Assembly: GCF_042432815.1 (NCBI RefSeq)
Contig: NZ_JBHLWM010000005.1
Span: 744,001-808,000 of the forward strand
Length of the DNA: 64,000 bases
DNA from: Rhodopseudomonas telluris
GTDB lineage: Bacteria > Pseudomonadota > Alphaproteobacteria > Rhizobiales > Xanthobacteraceae
Direction of reading: 5' to 3'
Shown: positions 42,777-51,137 of the stretch, piece after piece
How the letters are laid out: each line of letters opens with the position of its first letter
Numbering within the stretch: the stretch's first letter is position 1
Position numbers and translations under genes: made by a program
Notes under the pieces: generated by a model
What the model saw: the letters and a program-made list of their open reading frames with translations, nothing else
The model's database searches: none
Told to the model about the DNA's origin: nothing

Positions 42777-43475
42777 ATGTCGGTCGATGCAACCAATGCG
42801 ACCACGCCGTATTCCGCCCCCAACGCGAACTATACGGCGCCGAGTTCGGGCTCGTCCGGAACGTCGAGCCCGGGGATTGCGGATAACTTCCAGACGTTCC
42901 TGACGCTGCTGACGACGCAGCTCAAGAACCAGAACCCGACCGATCCGCTCGATACCAATCAGTTCACCCAGCAGCTCGTGCAGTTCGCCGGCGTCGAACA
43001 GCAGCTCAAGGGCAACGAGACGCTGGCCTCGCTGCTCAAGCTGCAGACCACCGCGCAGGCTTCGCAGGCGATCAATTTCGTCGGCGCCAATGCGGTGGTG
43101 GACGGCAGCAAGTCGCATTTCGACGGCAAGACCGCGGGCTGGTCGATGTCGACCGACAAGCCGGTCAGCGCCCAGGTCGCGATCCAGAGTTCGACCGGGC
43201 AGACGGTGTACACCGGCAAGTTCACCCTCAACGCCGGCAACAATCAGGGCTTCACCTGGGACGGCCGCGGCAACGACGGCACCAAATGGCCCGAGGGCGA
43301 CTACTCGCTGTCGATCGTGGCGACCGACGCCGCGGGCCAGACGGCGACGGTCTCGACCCAGATCCAGGGCACCATCACCGCGGTCGATCTGTCGAAGTCG
43401 CCGCCGCTATTGTCGATCGGCGCCCAGACCTTCACGCTCGACCAGATCAAGCGGGTCGTAAAGGCCGGCTCGTGA
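42777..43475 (+). CDS. flgD: Flagellar hook assembly scaffold FlgD
   Basis: 232-residue hook-capping protein. The N-terminal FlgD signature FLTLLTTQLKNQNPTDPLDTN and QFTQQLVQFAGVEQQL lie at about 37-75. A FlgD Ig-like region follows (FTWDGRGNDGTKWPEGDYSL). A strong GAGGAGG ribosome site precedes the ATG. It is coupled to fliK; a strong hairpin follows the stop. Confidence 0.95.
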   Translation: MSVDATNATTPYSAPNANYTAPSSGSSGTSSPGIADNFQTFLTLLTTQLKNQNPTDPLDTNQFTQQLVQFAGVEQQLKGNETLASLLKLQTTAQASQAINFVGANAVVDGSKSHFDGKTAGWSMSTDKPVSAQVAIQSSTGQTVYTGKFTLNAGNNQGFTWDGRGNDGTKWPEGDYSLSIVATDAAGQTATVSTQIQGTITAVDLSKSPPLLSIGAQTFTLDQIKRVVKAGS

Positions 43476-43480
43476 TGCGC

Positions 43481-43506
43481 CTGCGCCGGCCTTTCGGCCG
43501 GCGCAG
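43481..43506. terminator. Hairpin between flgD and lytic transglycosylase genes
   Basis: A perfect 11-bp stem (CTGCGCCGGCC with GGCCGGCGCAG) and TTTC tetraloop between convergent genes, 6 nt after the flgD stop. No U-run, so termination is likely but not certain; it could serve both directions. Confidence 0.6.
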
Positions 43507-43517
43507 TTGATCGCCGG

Positions 43518-44336
43518 TTATTGCCCGGCGAGTTGATCGGCGAAGTAAGCGATCGTCTTGCGATACACCAGCGCGCGATTCCATTCGCGCATCGCCTCGA
43601 AATTCGCCGTGCCTTCCTCGTAGGAGGCGCCGGCCTTCCAGCCGTTGGTCTTCAGCAGATTGGCGGTCGAGGCCAGCACGTCCGGCACGCTGTGGCGCAG
43701 ATCGACATGGCCGTTGCCGTCGAAGTCCACGCCGTATTTGATGTAGGACGACGGCAGGAACTGGGTCTGGCCGATCTCGCCCGCATAGGCGCCAACCATG
43801 TCGCGCAGGTCGAGGTCGCCGCGCTGGACGATCTGCAGCGCCGCCAGCAATTCGCCCTGAAACAGCTCGGTGCGGCGGCAGTCGTGTGCCATGGTGGCGA
43901 GCACGCGGAACACCGGCAGCTTGCCCATGTCGCCCTTGCCGAAATCCGACTCCAGCCCCCAGATCGCCACCAGGATCTGCGGCGGCACGCCGAAGCGCTG
44001 CTCGATCCGCGACAGCAGCGAGGCGTGACGCAGCAGCATCGCCTTGCCGGTCTTGATCCGGCCGGGGCCGACGCGGGTCGCCACATACTGCTCGAAGCTC
44101 TTGTTGAACGTGCCGCGCTGGCGGCGATCGAAGGCCAGCACCGCCGGATCCGGCGTCACGCCGCCGAGCGCCTGCGAGATCACGCCTTGCGAAATGCCCG
44201 CCTGGGCGGCTTCGGCCGACATGCTGGAAATGAAGGTGTTGAAATCACCGCCGCAGCGCGCGGCCTGCGCGGGAGCAGCGGCAAGAAGCGCGGCAATCGC
44301 GGCGCAGGTGGCGAGGGCGGAACGCAGGTTGACCAT
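43518..44336 (-). CDS. Lytic murein transglycosylase (MltB/SltB3-like)
   Basis: 272-residue periplasmic enzyme with a Sec signal (LATCAAIAALLAAAPAQA). It cleaves the MurNAc-GlcNAc bond of peptidoglycan. The catalytic Glu is in IWGLESDFGKG; the substrate-binding YAGEIGQTQFLPSSYIKYGVD and DVLASTANLLKTNGW motifs are typical of MltB-type enzymes. It is somewhat shorter than MltB (about 360), with no C-terminal peptidoglycan-binding domain. Confidence 0.9.
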   Translation of the reverse strand: MVNLRSALATCAAIAALLAAAPAQAARCGGDFNTFISSMSAEAAQAGISQGVISQALGGVTPDPAVLAFDRRQRGTFNKSFEQYVATRVGPGRIKTGKAMLLRHASLLSRIEQRFGVPPQILVAIWGLESDFGKGDMGKLPVFRVLATMAHDCRRTELFQGELLAALQIVQRGDLDLRDMVGAYAGEIGQTQFLPSSYIKYGVDFDGNGHVDLRHSVPDVLASTANLLKTNGWKAGASYEEGTANFEAMREWNRALVYRKTIAYFADQLAGQ

Positions 44337-44589
44337 CTGACGCGGTTCTCCGAGCGGAAGGGGATTATTCAGGATGCGTATTGATGCGGATTGCTATGAC
44401 AATAAGGCGAATCTAGCATTTCCGGACCGCCGTTGCGAGGCGCGCCCCGCAGTCCCATATCTGCGGAACGCTATCATGACGGCAGCCAACATGATCGGTG
44501 GATAAACGACGCCGAGTTTCGAGACTGCCTGTCGTGGACTGCCTGACGCCAGCCTGATTGGCATGCTGGCCGAGAATGAGGACCGCATC

Positions 44590-44943
44590 ATGTCCCGCAC
44601 GCTTCTGCGACAACCGCTGTTTCGGCTGCTGGCGATCAATCTCGCGGCGGGAATTTCCCTCGCAGTGCTGCTGATCGGCGGGCTGATGTGGGTCAATCCC
44701 GGCCATCTGCGCGAACTGATCCTGGCCGATGCCTCGCCCGGCACCGCATTCGGCCTGTTGCTGTTCGGCTTCGTCATCACCTTCGGCAGCGCCGCGATGG
44801 GCTCGGCCATCATGGCGATGGGCACCGACCTTCGCGGCGGCGACCGCGGCAAGCGGATGCCGGCCGGCTTGATCCCGCAGCCGATCCCGGTCCGCAGCGA
44901 AAGCGCCGCGCGCCTGATGCGGCACCGCCGGCTGCGAGGCTGA
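44590..44943 (+). CDS. Small two-helix membrane protein
   Basis: 117 residues with two membrane segments (AINLAAGISLAVLLIGGLMW and GLLLFGFVITFGSAAMGSAIM), joined by a short polar loop, and a basic C-terminus (RLMRHRRLRG). The ATG of MSRTLLRQP has GAGG 8 nt upstream and is preferred over an ATG nine codons earlier. No family recognised. Divergent from the transglycosylase gene and followed by a strong terminator. Confidence 0.7.
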   Translation: MSRTLLRQPLFRLLAINLAAGISLAVLLIGGLMWVNPGHLRELILADASPGTAFGLLLFGFVITFGSAAMGSAIMAMGTDLRGGDRGKRMPAGLIPQPIPVRSESAARLMRHRRLRG

Positions 44944-45007
44944 GCATCGCGCAACGGCCGGCGCAATCTGCGGCAGCCATCCGACTGCATTCAATTCCCC
45001 TTCACAG

Positions 45008-45040
45008 CAAAACCGCGCCGATCAGACCGGCGCGGTTTTG
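45008..45040. terminator. Bidirectional terminator
   Basis: A 13-bp perfect stem (CAAAACCGCGCCG with CGGCGCGGTTTTG), 7-nt loop; the A and T runs inside the stem give a U-run in either direction. It separates the small membrane-protein gene from the convergent PfpI gene. Confidence 0.85.
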
Positions 45041-45102
45041 TCGTTTCAGACGTGTGGATGCGGAGCTGTTACTTCGCAGATCCACCCACTCCCATCCGGC
45101 GG

Positions 45103-45666
45103 TTACGCAGCCTTGCGCTGGTGACGGCCTTCGCGAATCTCCTCGATGATCTTGTTCGAGAAGGCCTCGAGGTCCCCCGGGTTGCGCGAGGTGATGACGC
45201 CGTTGTCGGTCACCACCGCCGAATCTTCCCACTTGGCGCCGGCGTTGACCACGTCCTGCTTGATCGAAGTGTAGGACGTCATCTTGCGGCCCTTGGCGAT
45301 GCCGGTCTCGATCAGCAGCCACGGCGCGTGGCAGATGGCCGCGACGGTCTTGCCGGCTTCGAAGAACGACTTGATCAGCTTCAGCGCGTCCTGATTGACG
45401 CGCAGCAGATCCGGATTGATCTGACCGCCCGGCAACACGATCGCGTCGTAATCGTCGGCCTTCACGGAGCCGAGCGCCTTGTCGACCTTGACCGGCCGAC
45501 CCCAATCCTTGCCGTCCCAGCCTTTGATCTCGCCCTGCTCCGGCGACACGATATCAACCTGCGCACCCGCCGCCTTCAGCCGATCGCGCGGCGTTTCGAG
45601 TTCCGACTGTTCAAAACCGTGAGTGGCGAGAATGAGCACGCGCTTGCCATCGATTTGGCCTGCCAT
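45103..45666 (-). CDS. DJ-1/PfpI family protein (YhbO/PfpI-like)
   Basis: 187-residue cytoplasmic protein with the glutamine-amidotransferase-like fold. The nucleophile is Cys112 in AICHAPW; ATHGFEQSELETP and YDAIVLPGGQINPDLLR are conserved. Members act as deglycases, proteases or general stress proteins. It stands alone, with terminator 45008-45040 downstream. Confidence 0.9.
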   Translation of the reverse strand: MAGQIDGKRVLILATHGFEQSELETPRDRLKAAGAQVDIVSPEQGEIKGWDGKDWGRPVKVDKALGSVKADDYDAIVLPGGQINPDLLRVNQDALKLIKSFFEAGKTVAAICHAPWLLIETGIAKGRKMTSYTSIKQDVVNAGAKWEDSAVVTDNGVITSRNPGDLEAFSNKIIEEIREGRHQRKAA

Positions 45667-45913
45667 TTGAATCTCCTTTGCTATCCGATCGCCCCGCCTG
45701 CGTGCCTAATCGATTGCGCAAGTGATCGTTCCGGCACCGGCCCTGAGGAACCGCCGCCGCCTATGTGATCGCTCACGCGTAGTTGAACCCCACCGATCCC
45801 CCGGTGCGGTGGCCTCGAATTCACAGCGCTGGATTCCACGTTTGCGCTGCGCGCATTCCGCGGTGATTGGTGGCAAGTAGTAGTGGATCTGAGTTTCGCT
45901 CCACTCCTCCAGG

Positions 45914-46255
45914 CTACGAAGTCGGCTGCGTCTCGCACGGCCAGAACATCGTCAGCCACACCGTCGGCTCGTTGTCCGACGTCGCCTCGACGCGGTGCCG
46001 GCAGTGGGCGGGGATGTCGACCCAGACACCTGGCGTGAGGGCGACGTCGCGGCCGTCGTCGAAGCGCAGGGTGGCCGAGCCGGAGACGAGCAGCACGAAC
46101 TCGTCTTCGGCCTGGTCGTACCAGAAGTCGTCGGGGCTCGATTGGCCGAACGAGACGATGCGCTCGACGCGGACGCCGCCGCGGGCCACCAGAGTGTCGA
46201 GCGCTTCGTCAGGGCCGGCGGGCGGCAGCGGCAGAAGCAGATGACCGGTTTGCAT
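45914..46255 (-). CDS. Cupin-domain protein
   Basis: 113-residue single-domain cupin. The metal-binding region GQSSPDDFWYDQAEDEFVLL and second motif TPGVWVDIPAHCRHRVEAT are present. The start MQTGHLLLP has AGGAGTG 8 nt upstream. Likely a small metalloprotein or sugar/phospho-compound binder; substrate unknown. Confidence 0.8.
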   Translation of the reverse strand: MQTGHLLLPLPPAGPDEALDTLVARGGVRVERIVSFGQSSPDDFWYDQAEDEFVLLVSGSATLRFDDGRDVALTPGVWVDIPAHCRHRVEATSDNEPTVWLTMFWPCETQPTS

Positions 46256-46597
46256 CGACGACACTCCTGAAGCGAGAACGGCTGCGGCCGGGGCCGACCG
46301 ACGCGCCTGAAACCACGGCGCTCCACCCCGCACTGCAGCGCATTTTAGCGCCTGTTTGGTGGGCAATCTGCTTGTGTTTCGCCGCAGGCCGTTTCATACC
46401 GCATCGGCCCGCGCCGGCCTGAACGCCTGCGCGCCCTGCCCGGCGGCTGCGCTCGACCAACGGACGATCCGGCCGCTGCCGCCTTTTGTCCGGCGTCAAA
46501 GAAGACGGCGGCCGTTCGGCGTCGGATCCCGGCGGGGCGCGACGGATCGCTTTCGGCCGGCGGTCCTCTCACTCAGCCTTCGTGACCGGAGCTTTCC
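46256..46597. other. Divergent intergenic region cupin / ketoacyl synthase
   Basis: 342 nt with short frames but no convincing gene. It should contain divergent promoters. I see no repeat or clear operator. Confidence 0.4.
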
Positions 46598-47713
46598 GTG
46601 CGCCCTGCCGTCATCGCCGCGACCGGCCTCTACACCCCGCCCGACAGCATTTCCAACGCCGAGCTGGTCGAGGCCTTCAACACCTATGTGGCGAATTTCA
46701 ACGCGGCCCATGCCGACGCGATCGCGGCCGGCGAGGTCGAGCCGCTTGCGCCGTCGTCGTCCGAATTCATCGAGAAGGCGTCGGGCATCAAGTCGCGCTA
46801 CGTCGTCGCCAAGCCCGGCATCATCGATCCCGAGATCATGCGGCCGGTGATCCCGGAGCGGCCCAACGAGGAACTTTCGATCCTCGCCGAGATCGCCGTG
46901 AAGGCGGCCGAGCAGGCGATCGAACGCTGGGGCAAGCCGCGGGAGAAGATCGGCGCGGTGCTGTGCGCCTGCTCCAACATGCAGCGCGCGTATCCGGCGA
47001 TGGCGATCGAAGTACAGGCCGCGCTCGGCCTCGGCGGCTTCGCCTTCGACATGAACGTCGCCTGCTCGTCGGCGACGTTCGGGCTGAAGACCGCGGCGGA
47101 CTTCGTCGGCGGCGGCTCGGTCGATGCGGTGCTGATGGTCAATCCCGAGATCTGCTCGGGCCATCTCAACTTCCGCGACCGCGACAGTCACTTCATCTTT
47201 GGCGACGTCGCCACCGCGGCGATCGTCGAGCGCGCCGACGACGCGCAGGGCGGCTGGGACATTCTCGGCACCAAGCTGAAGACGCAGTTCTCCAACAACA
47301 TCCGCAACAATGCCGGCTTCCTCAACCGCGCCGCGCCGGAAGGCCGCGACAACACCGACAAGCTGTTCGTGCAGCAGGGTCGCAAGGTGTTCAAGGAAGT
47401 GGTGCCGATGGTCTCTGAGATGATCATCGAGCACGCGCGCGAGCTCGGCGTCGATCCGCACGCGCTGAAGCGGATGTGGCTGCACCAAGCCAATATCAAC
47501 ATGAACGAGATCATCGGCCGCAAGGTGCTGGGCCGCGATCCGACCCCGCAGGAGAACGTGATCATCCTCGACGACTACGCCAACACGTCGTCGGCCGGCT
47601 CGATCATCGCCTTCCACAAGACCTCGGACGATCTCGTCAAGGATGACCTCGGCCTGATCTGCTCGTTCGGCGCCGGCTACTCGGCCGGCACGGTGTTCGT
47701 GCAGAAGCGCTGA
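46598..47713 (+). CDS. Beta-ketoacyl-ACP synthase III-like protein
   Basis: 371-residue condensing enzyme of the FabH family. Cys156 lies in NVACSSATFG, the His in WLHQANINMNE and the Asn in DYANTSSAGS. It is about 50 residues longer than E. coli FabH, with an insert near 35-90. It may be the alternative KAS III seen in Pseudomonas that accepts medium-chain acyl-CoA (inference). GTG start with GGAGC upstream. Monocistronic. Confidence 0.85.
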   Translation: MRPAVIAATGLYTPPDSISNAELVEAFNTYVANFNAAHADAIAAGEVEPLAPSSSEFIEKASGIKSRYVVAKPGIIDPEIMRPVIPERPNEELSILAEIAVKAAEQAIERWGKPREKIGAVLCACSNMQRAYPAMAIEVQAALGLGGFAFDMNVACSSATFGLKTAADFVGGGSVDAVLMVNPEICSGHLNFRDRDSHFIFGDVATAAIVERADDAQGGWDILGTKLKTQFSNNIRNNAGFLNRAAPEGRDNTDKLFVQQGRKVFKEVVPMVSEMIIEHARELGVDPHALKRMWLHQANINMNEIIGRKVLGRDPTPQENVIILDDYANTSSAGSIIAFHKTSDDLVKDDLGLICSFGAGYSAGTVFVQKR

Positions 47714-47914
47714 GCGCCGCAGCGCGCGGGCACCGCTCGCGCGCTGGTCCATCTCCTTCAGCTCCGACGCACCGAACCACGGCGACAGCCCGCTCAGGAC
47801 TGACGCTGAGCGTGCCTTCTGCGGTATTCTGAGCTGCGAGCGACTCCCTGTCAGTCGTCATCCGCCCTCCCTACCACCCCGCATAAAATACGGTTGCGTA
47901 AGCCCGGCCCGTAC

Positions 47915-47931
47915 TACAACTTATAGTTGTA
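47915..47931. promoter_or_regulatory. Palindromic operator upstream of the S8 protease gene
   Basis: TACAACT-TAT-AGTTGTA: 7-bp perfect arms around a 3-nt centre, ending 25 nt before the protease ATG. The centre contains a TATAGT that could be a -10 box. Looks like a repressor site; no regulator gene is adjacent. Confidence 0.55.
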
Positions 47932-47956
47932 ATCCCTTTGGCCGTCGAGGTGCGCT

Positions 47957-49297
47957 ATGACGATAAAAGTCTCCGTACTGACCATTCTGGGTTCGCAGCA
48001 GTCGCTGGTGGCCTCCGCCAAGGCGGGGATCGGCGCCGAGGCAGCGCTGCAGCAGACCAGGCTGCCCCCGGACTTCGAGATCGACCCGAGCTTCGCGGCG
48101 GTGCCGCTGGGAAGCGGTGGGCGCGACACCCGGCTGAGCCAGCTGCAACCCGACCAATCGGCGCAGTTCGCGGTGCGCGGCTTCATCGAGGCCGAGGATC
48201 CGTCCCAGATCCCGGTGTCGCTCGGCGGCGCGCCGCTGTTCGCCGATCCGGCGATCGCGCCGTTCATCACATGCGGCGGCACGCCGCCGCTGGGCAATGC
48301 CGCCGACGTGCAGGCCAAGCTGGGGGTGCGCTGGCTGGCGGAGCGCGGGCTCGACGGCAGCGAGGTCGCGGTCGCGATCATGGACACCGGCATCAATCTC
48401 CAGCACCTGCGTGGCAAGCTCGGCCGAATGCCGCGGTTCGACGCCGCGAATTCCTGGCAGCCACCCGGCAACACCAGCGCGCCCGGCCATCATCCCGTCG
48501 ATCACGGCACGATGTGCGCCTACGACGTGCTGATCGCAGCGCCGAACGCCACGCTGCTGGACTATCCGATCCTGTCCTCGACGGCGCCCGGCGGTTCGAT
48601 CAGCGGCGCCACGCTGGCGATGGCGTTCCAGGGGCTGGCCCAACTCATCACGGTGTGGGCCGTCGCCTTCGCGGCCGGCGGCGCATCGCGCTACAAGGGG
48701 CTGGTGATCAACAACAGCTGGGGCATCTTCCATCCGAGCTGGGATTTTCCCGCCGGCCATCCGGGCCGCTACATCGACAACCCGAACCATCCGTTCAACG
48801 GCCTGGTGTCGGTGATGGCGCGCGCCGGCGGCGACATCGTCTTCGCGGCCGGCAATTGCGGACGCGAATGTCCCGACGGCCGCTGCCAGACCCGAACCTC
48901 CGAAGCCATCATGGGCGCCAATGCCAGTGCCGACGTGTTGACGCTGGCCGGCTGCGATATCCAGGACGCCCGTGTCGGCTACTCGTCGCAGGGGCCGTCG
49001 ATCGCCGGCATGTTTCCGCAGAAGCCGGACCTGACCTGCTACACGCATTTCCTCGGCTCCGAGGCGTTCGGTGCCGGCACACCGGACAGCGGCACCTCGG
49101 CGGCCTGCCCGGTCGCGGCCGGCTGCATCGCGGCGTTGCGCACCCGGCTGTCGCCGGCGCATGTGCCGCCCGCCAATCTGTTCGCGCAGCTGCGCGCCAG
49201 CGCCCGCCACGTCCGCGGCAACCAGGGATGGAACGGCGATTACGGCCATGGCATCCTCGACCCTGAAGCTGCGGCGCAGATTGCCGGCCTCTCGTAG
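47957..49297 (+). CDS. Cytoplasmic subtilisin-like (S8) serine protease
   Basis: 446 residues, no signal peptide. Catalytic residues are Asp143 (AIMDTGIN), His183 (VDHGTMCAYD), oxyanion Asn300 (FAAGNCG) and Ser381 (DSGTSAACP). Residues 1-120 form an N-terminal region of unknown type, with QFAVRGFIEAEDP. The four-cysteine segment CGRECPDGRC is unusual. A GAGGTG ribosome site precedes the ATG. A small gene follows 42 nt later, probably co-expressed. Processing of a dedicated partner or regulated proteolysis is plausible; target unknown. Confidence 0.88.
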   Translation: MTIKVSVLTILGSQQSLVASAKAGIGAEAALQQTRLPPDFEIDPSFAAVPLGSGGRDTRLSQLQPDQSAQFAVRGFIEAEDPSQIPVSLGGAPLFADPAIAPFITCGGTPPLGNAADVQAKLGVRWLAERGLDGSEVAVAIMDTGINLQHLRGKLGRMPRFDAANSWQPPGNTSAPGHHPVDHGTMCAYDVLIAAPNATLLDYPILSSTAPGGSISGATLAMAFQGLAQLITVWAVAFAAGGASRYKGLVINNSWGIFHPSWDFPAGHPGRYIDNPNHPFNGLVSVMARAGGDIVFAAGNCGRECPDGRCQTRTSEAIMGANASADVLTLAGCDIQDARVGYSSQGPSIAGMFPQKPDLTCYTHFLGSEAFGAGTPDSGTSAACPVAAGCIAALRTRLSPAHVPPANLFAQLRASARHVRGNQGWNGDYGHGILDPEAAAQIAGLS

Positions 49298-49339
49298 CAG
49301 CGAGGCGTGCAGCCTGCGCAGCGGACCGAGGAAGCCCGG

Positions 49340-49624
49340 ATGGCCGATCCGAAGACCGTGCTGATGACCGTGACCGGAACGGGCGGCGTGCCGACGCTGG
49401 CGGAAGCGGCCGCCCAGCTCGGCGTCGACGTCGGCCGGCTCAACGCTGCGTTCGGCGTGATCCCGATCGACGCCGCGCAGGGCCGCTTCGCCGTGGAGGT
49501 CGATGCCGACGCGCTGCCGCCGGGCGCGGCCGACGCGGTGCGCGGGCCGTTCTCCAATCCGCCGATTGCCGGCTTCGGTCCGGTCCAGTCCGGCCCGGCC
49601 AAACCGGACAGCAGCGAAAACTGA
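49340..49624 (+). CDS. Small protein encoded with the S8 protease
   Basis: 94 residues, start MADPKTVLM with GAGGAAG upstream. The N-terminal half looks alpha-helical (TLAEAAAQLGVDVGRLNAAF), followed by VIPIDAAQGRFAVEVDADAL and a Pro/Gly-rich tail ending SGPAKPDSSEN. It has no membrane segment. The placement suggests a protease substrate, inhibitor or chaperone; no family recognised. Confidence 0.65.
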   Translation: MADPKTVLMTVTGTGGVPTLAEAAAQLGVDVGRLNAAFGVIPIDAAQGRFAVEVDADALPPGAADAVRGPFSNPPIAGFGPVQSGPAKPDSSEN

Positions 49625-49706
49625 TCGCGCGGCCGGCTCGCTTGCATCGCTGCCCCGGCGGTCTATCTGCAAGCCTCAGCAGTTTTGCGACCGATCGGAG
49701 CCCTTC

Positions 49707-50558
49707 ATGCCGCATCCCGCCATCGCCAAGGACCATGTCGCCGTCGTCACCGGTGGCGCGTCGGGCATCGGCTTCGCCGCCGCCAAGCGGTTCCTGCAGG
49801 CCGGCATGAAGGTCGCGATCGCCGATATCGGCGCCGACCATCTGGCGCGCGCCGCCGAACTGCTGACCGGCGCGGCGGCCGGGGGCGCCGACGACGTGCT
49901 GGCGCTCGCCACCGATGTCGCGCAGCCCGCCGCGCTGGACGCGCTGCACGACGCGGTGACGGCGAAGTTCGGCGGCGTCGACGTGCTGATGAACAACGCC
50001 GGCATCGAGCCGCCGAGCGCCGCGCTCGGCCCGCGCGACGCCTATGAGCGGATCCTCGGCGTCAATCTGTGGGGCGTGATCAACGGCTCGCAGATCTTCG
50101 CGCCCGGCATGATCGCGCGCGGCCGGCCCGGACTGATCATCAACACCGGCTCCAAGCAGGGCATCACCACGCCGCCCGGCAATCCCGCCTACAACGTCTC
50201 GAAGGCCGGCGTGAAAGCCTACACCGAAGCGCTGGCGCACGAGCTGCGCAACACCGAAGGCTGCGCGGTGACGGCGCACCTGCTGATCCCCGGCTTCGTG
50301 TTCACCGCGCTGACCGCGCGCGGCCGCAGCGAGAAGCCCGACGGCGCCTGGACGGCGGACCAGACCGTCGACTTCATGCTGGAGCGCATCGCGGCGCGGG
50401 ACTTCTACATCCTCTGCCCCGACAACGACGTGCCGCGCAGCCTCGACGAACGCCGCATCGCCTGGGCCGCCGGCGATATCATCGACAACCGCCCCGCTTT
50501 GTCGCGCTGGCATCCGGACTGGGCGGACAAGTTCAAGGCGTTCGTGGAGGGGAAGTAA
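49707..50558 (+). CDS. Short-chain dehydrogenase/reductase (SDR)
   Basis: 283-residue classical SDR. Cofactor motif TGGASGIGF at about 14-22; NNAGIE; catalytic Ser in INTGSKQG and Tyr-x3-Lys in YNVSK. A GGAG site 7 nt before the ATG supports the start. An oxidoreductase of unknown substrate; the C-terminal RWHPDWADKFKAF is unusual for short SDRs. Confidence 0.9.
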   Translation: MPHPAIAKDHVAVVTGGASGIGFAAAKRFLQAGMKVAIADIGADHLARAAELLTGAAAGGADDVLALATDVAQPAALDALHDAVTAKFGGVDVLMNNAGIEPPSAALGPRDAYERILGVNLWGVINGSQIFAPGMIARGRPGLIINTGSKQGITTPPGNPAYNVSKAGVKAYTEALAHELRNTEGCAVTAHLLIPGFVFTALTARGRSEKPDGAWTADQTVDFMLERIAARDFYILCPDNDVPRSLDERRIAWAAGDIIDNRPALSRWHPDWADKFKAFVEGK

Positions 50559-50677
50559 CTCCTGCCCCTCTCGGCAGCCCGGCCCATCCTTCGCGGCGCG
50601 CTGCGCGCGCGCCTCAGGATGACCGCGGCGGCGAGTTGTCAGCACGACGGCCGGTGCCCGAGCCCGAATACCCACGC

Positions 50678-51049
50678 TCAGCCGCGCGCCCGCTCCTTCA
50701 CCCGCTTGATCTCGCGCATCTGCGCGGAAAAATCCTCCAGCGCCGCGACCGCCTGCTCGCTGAGGCCTTCGCGGGGGAATTCCTTCACCAGCACGTCGAG
50801 CGCATCGCCGATGCGGCCGAGCTGGCGGCCGTAGGAGCCGACCTCGTCGAGAATGCGGGTTTCCGTTTCGGGCGCGGAGGAGCGGCCGAGGTTGATCTGG
50901 AACAGGCTGACCTGATTGCCGAACACGCTGGTGAACCAGCGCCACGGATTGATCACCTGGGCGACGCCGCCGGACAGCGGACCGTTGCCGCCGGCGGCGG
51001 CGGGCAGGTCGGGATCGGCGATCGAAATCGGCGCGAGCATTCGCGGCAT
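50678..51049 (-). CDS. Conserved hypothetical protein, 123 aa
   Basis: Start MPRMLAPIS with AGGAGG upstream. It contains INPWRWFTSVFGNQVSLFQI and a C-terminal helical part (EVGSYGRQLGRIGDALDVLV, SAQMREIKRVKERARG) that could form a coiled coil. No signal peptide. It lies 88 nt downstream of the sensor kinase on the same strand. Function unknown. Confidence 0.7.
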   Translation of the reverse strand: MPRMLAPISIADPDLPAAAGGNGPLSGGVAQVINPWRWFTSVFGNQVSLFQINLGRSSAPETETRILDEVGSYGRQLGRIGDALDVLVKEFPREGLSEQAVAALEDFSAQMREIKRVKERARG

Positions 51050-51137
51050 CGGGGCCTCCTGGAAATGGGTTTGGTCAGCACAATCGCAACGCCGCGATGA
51101 TAGCGCGGAATCGTCCCGGCGTGGCGTGCCGTTTCGA

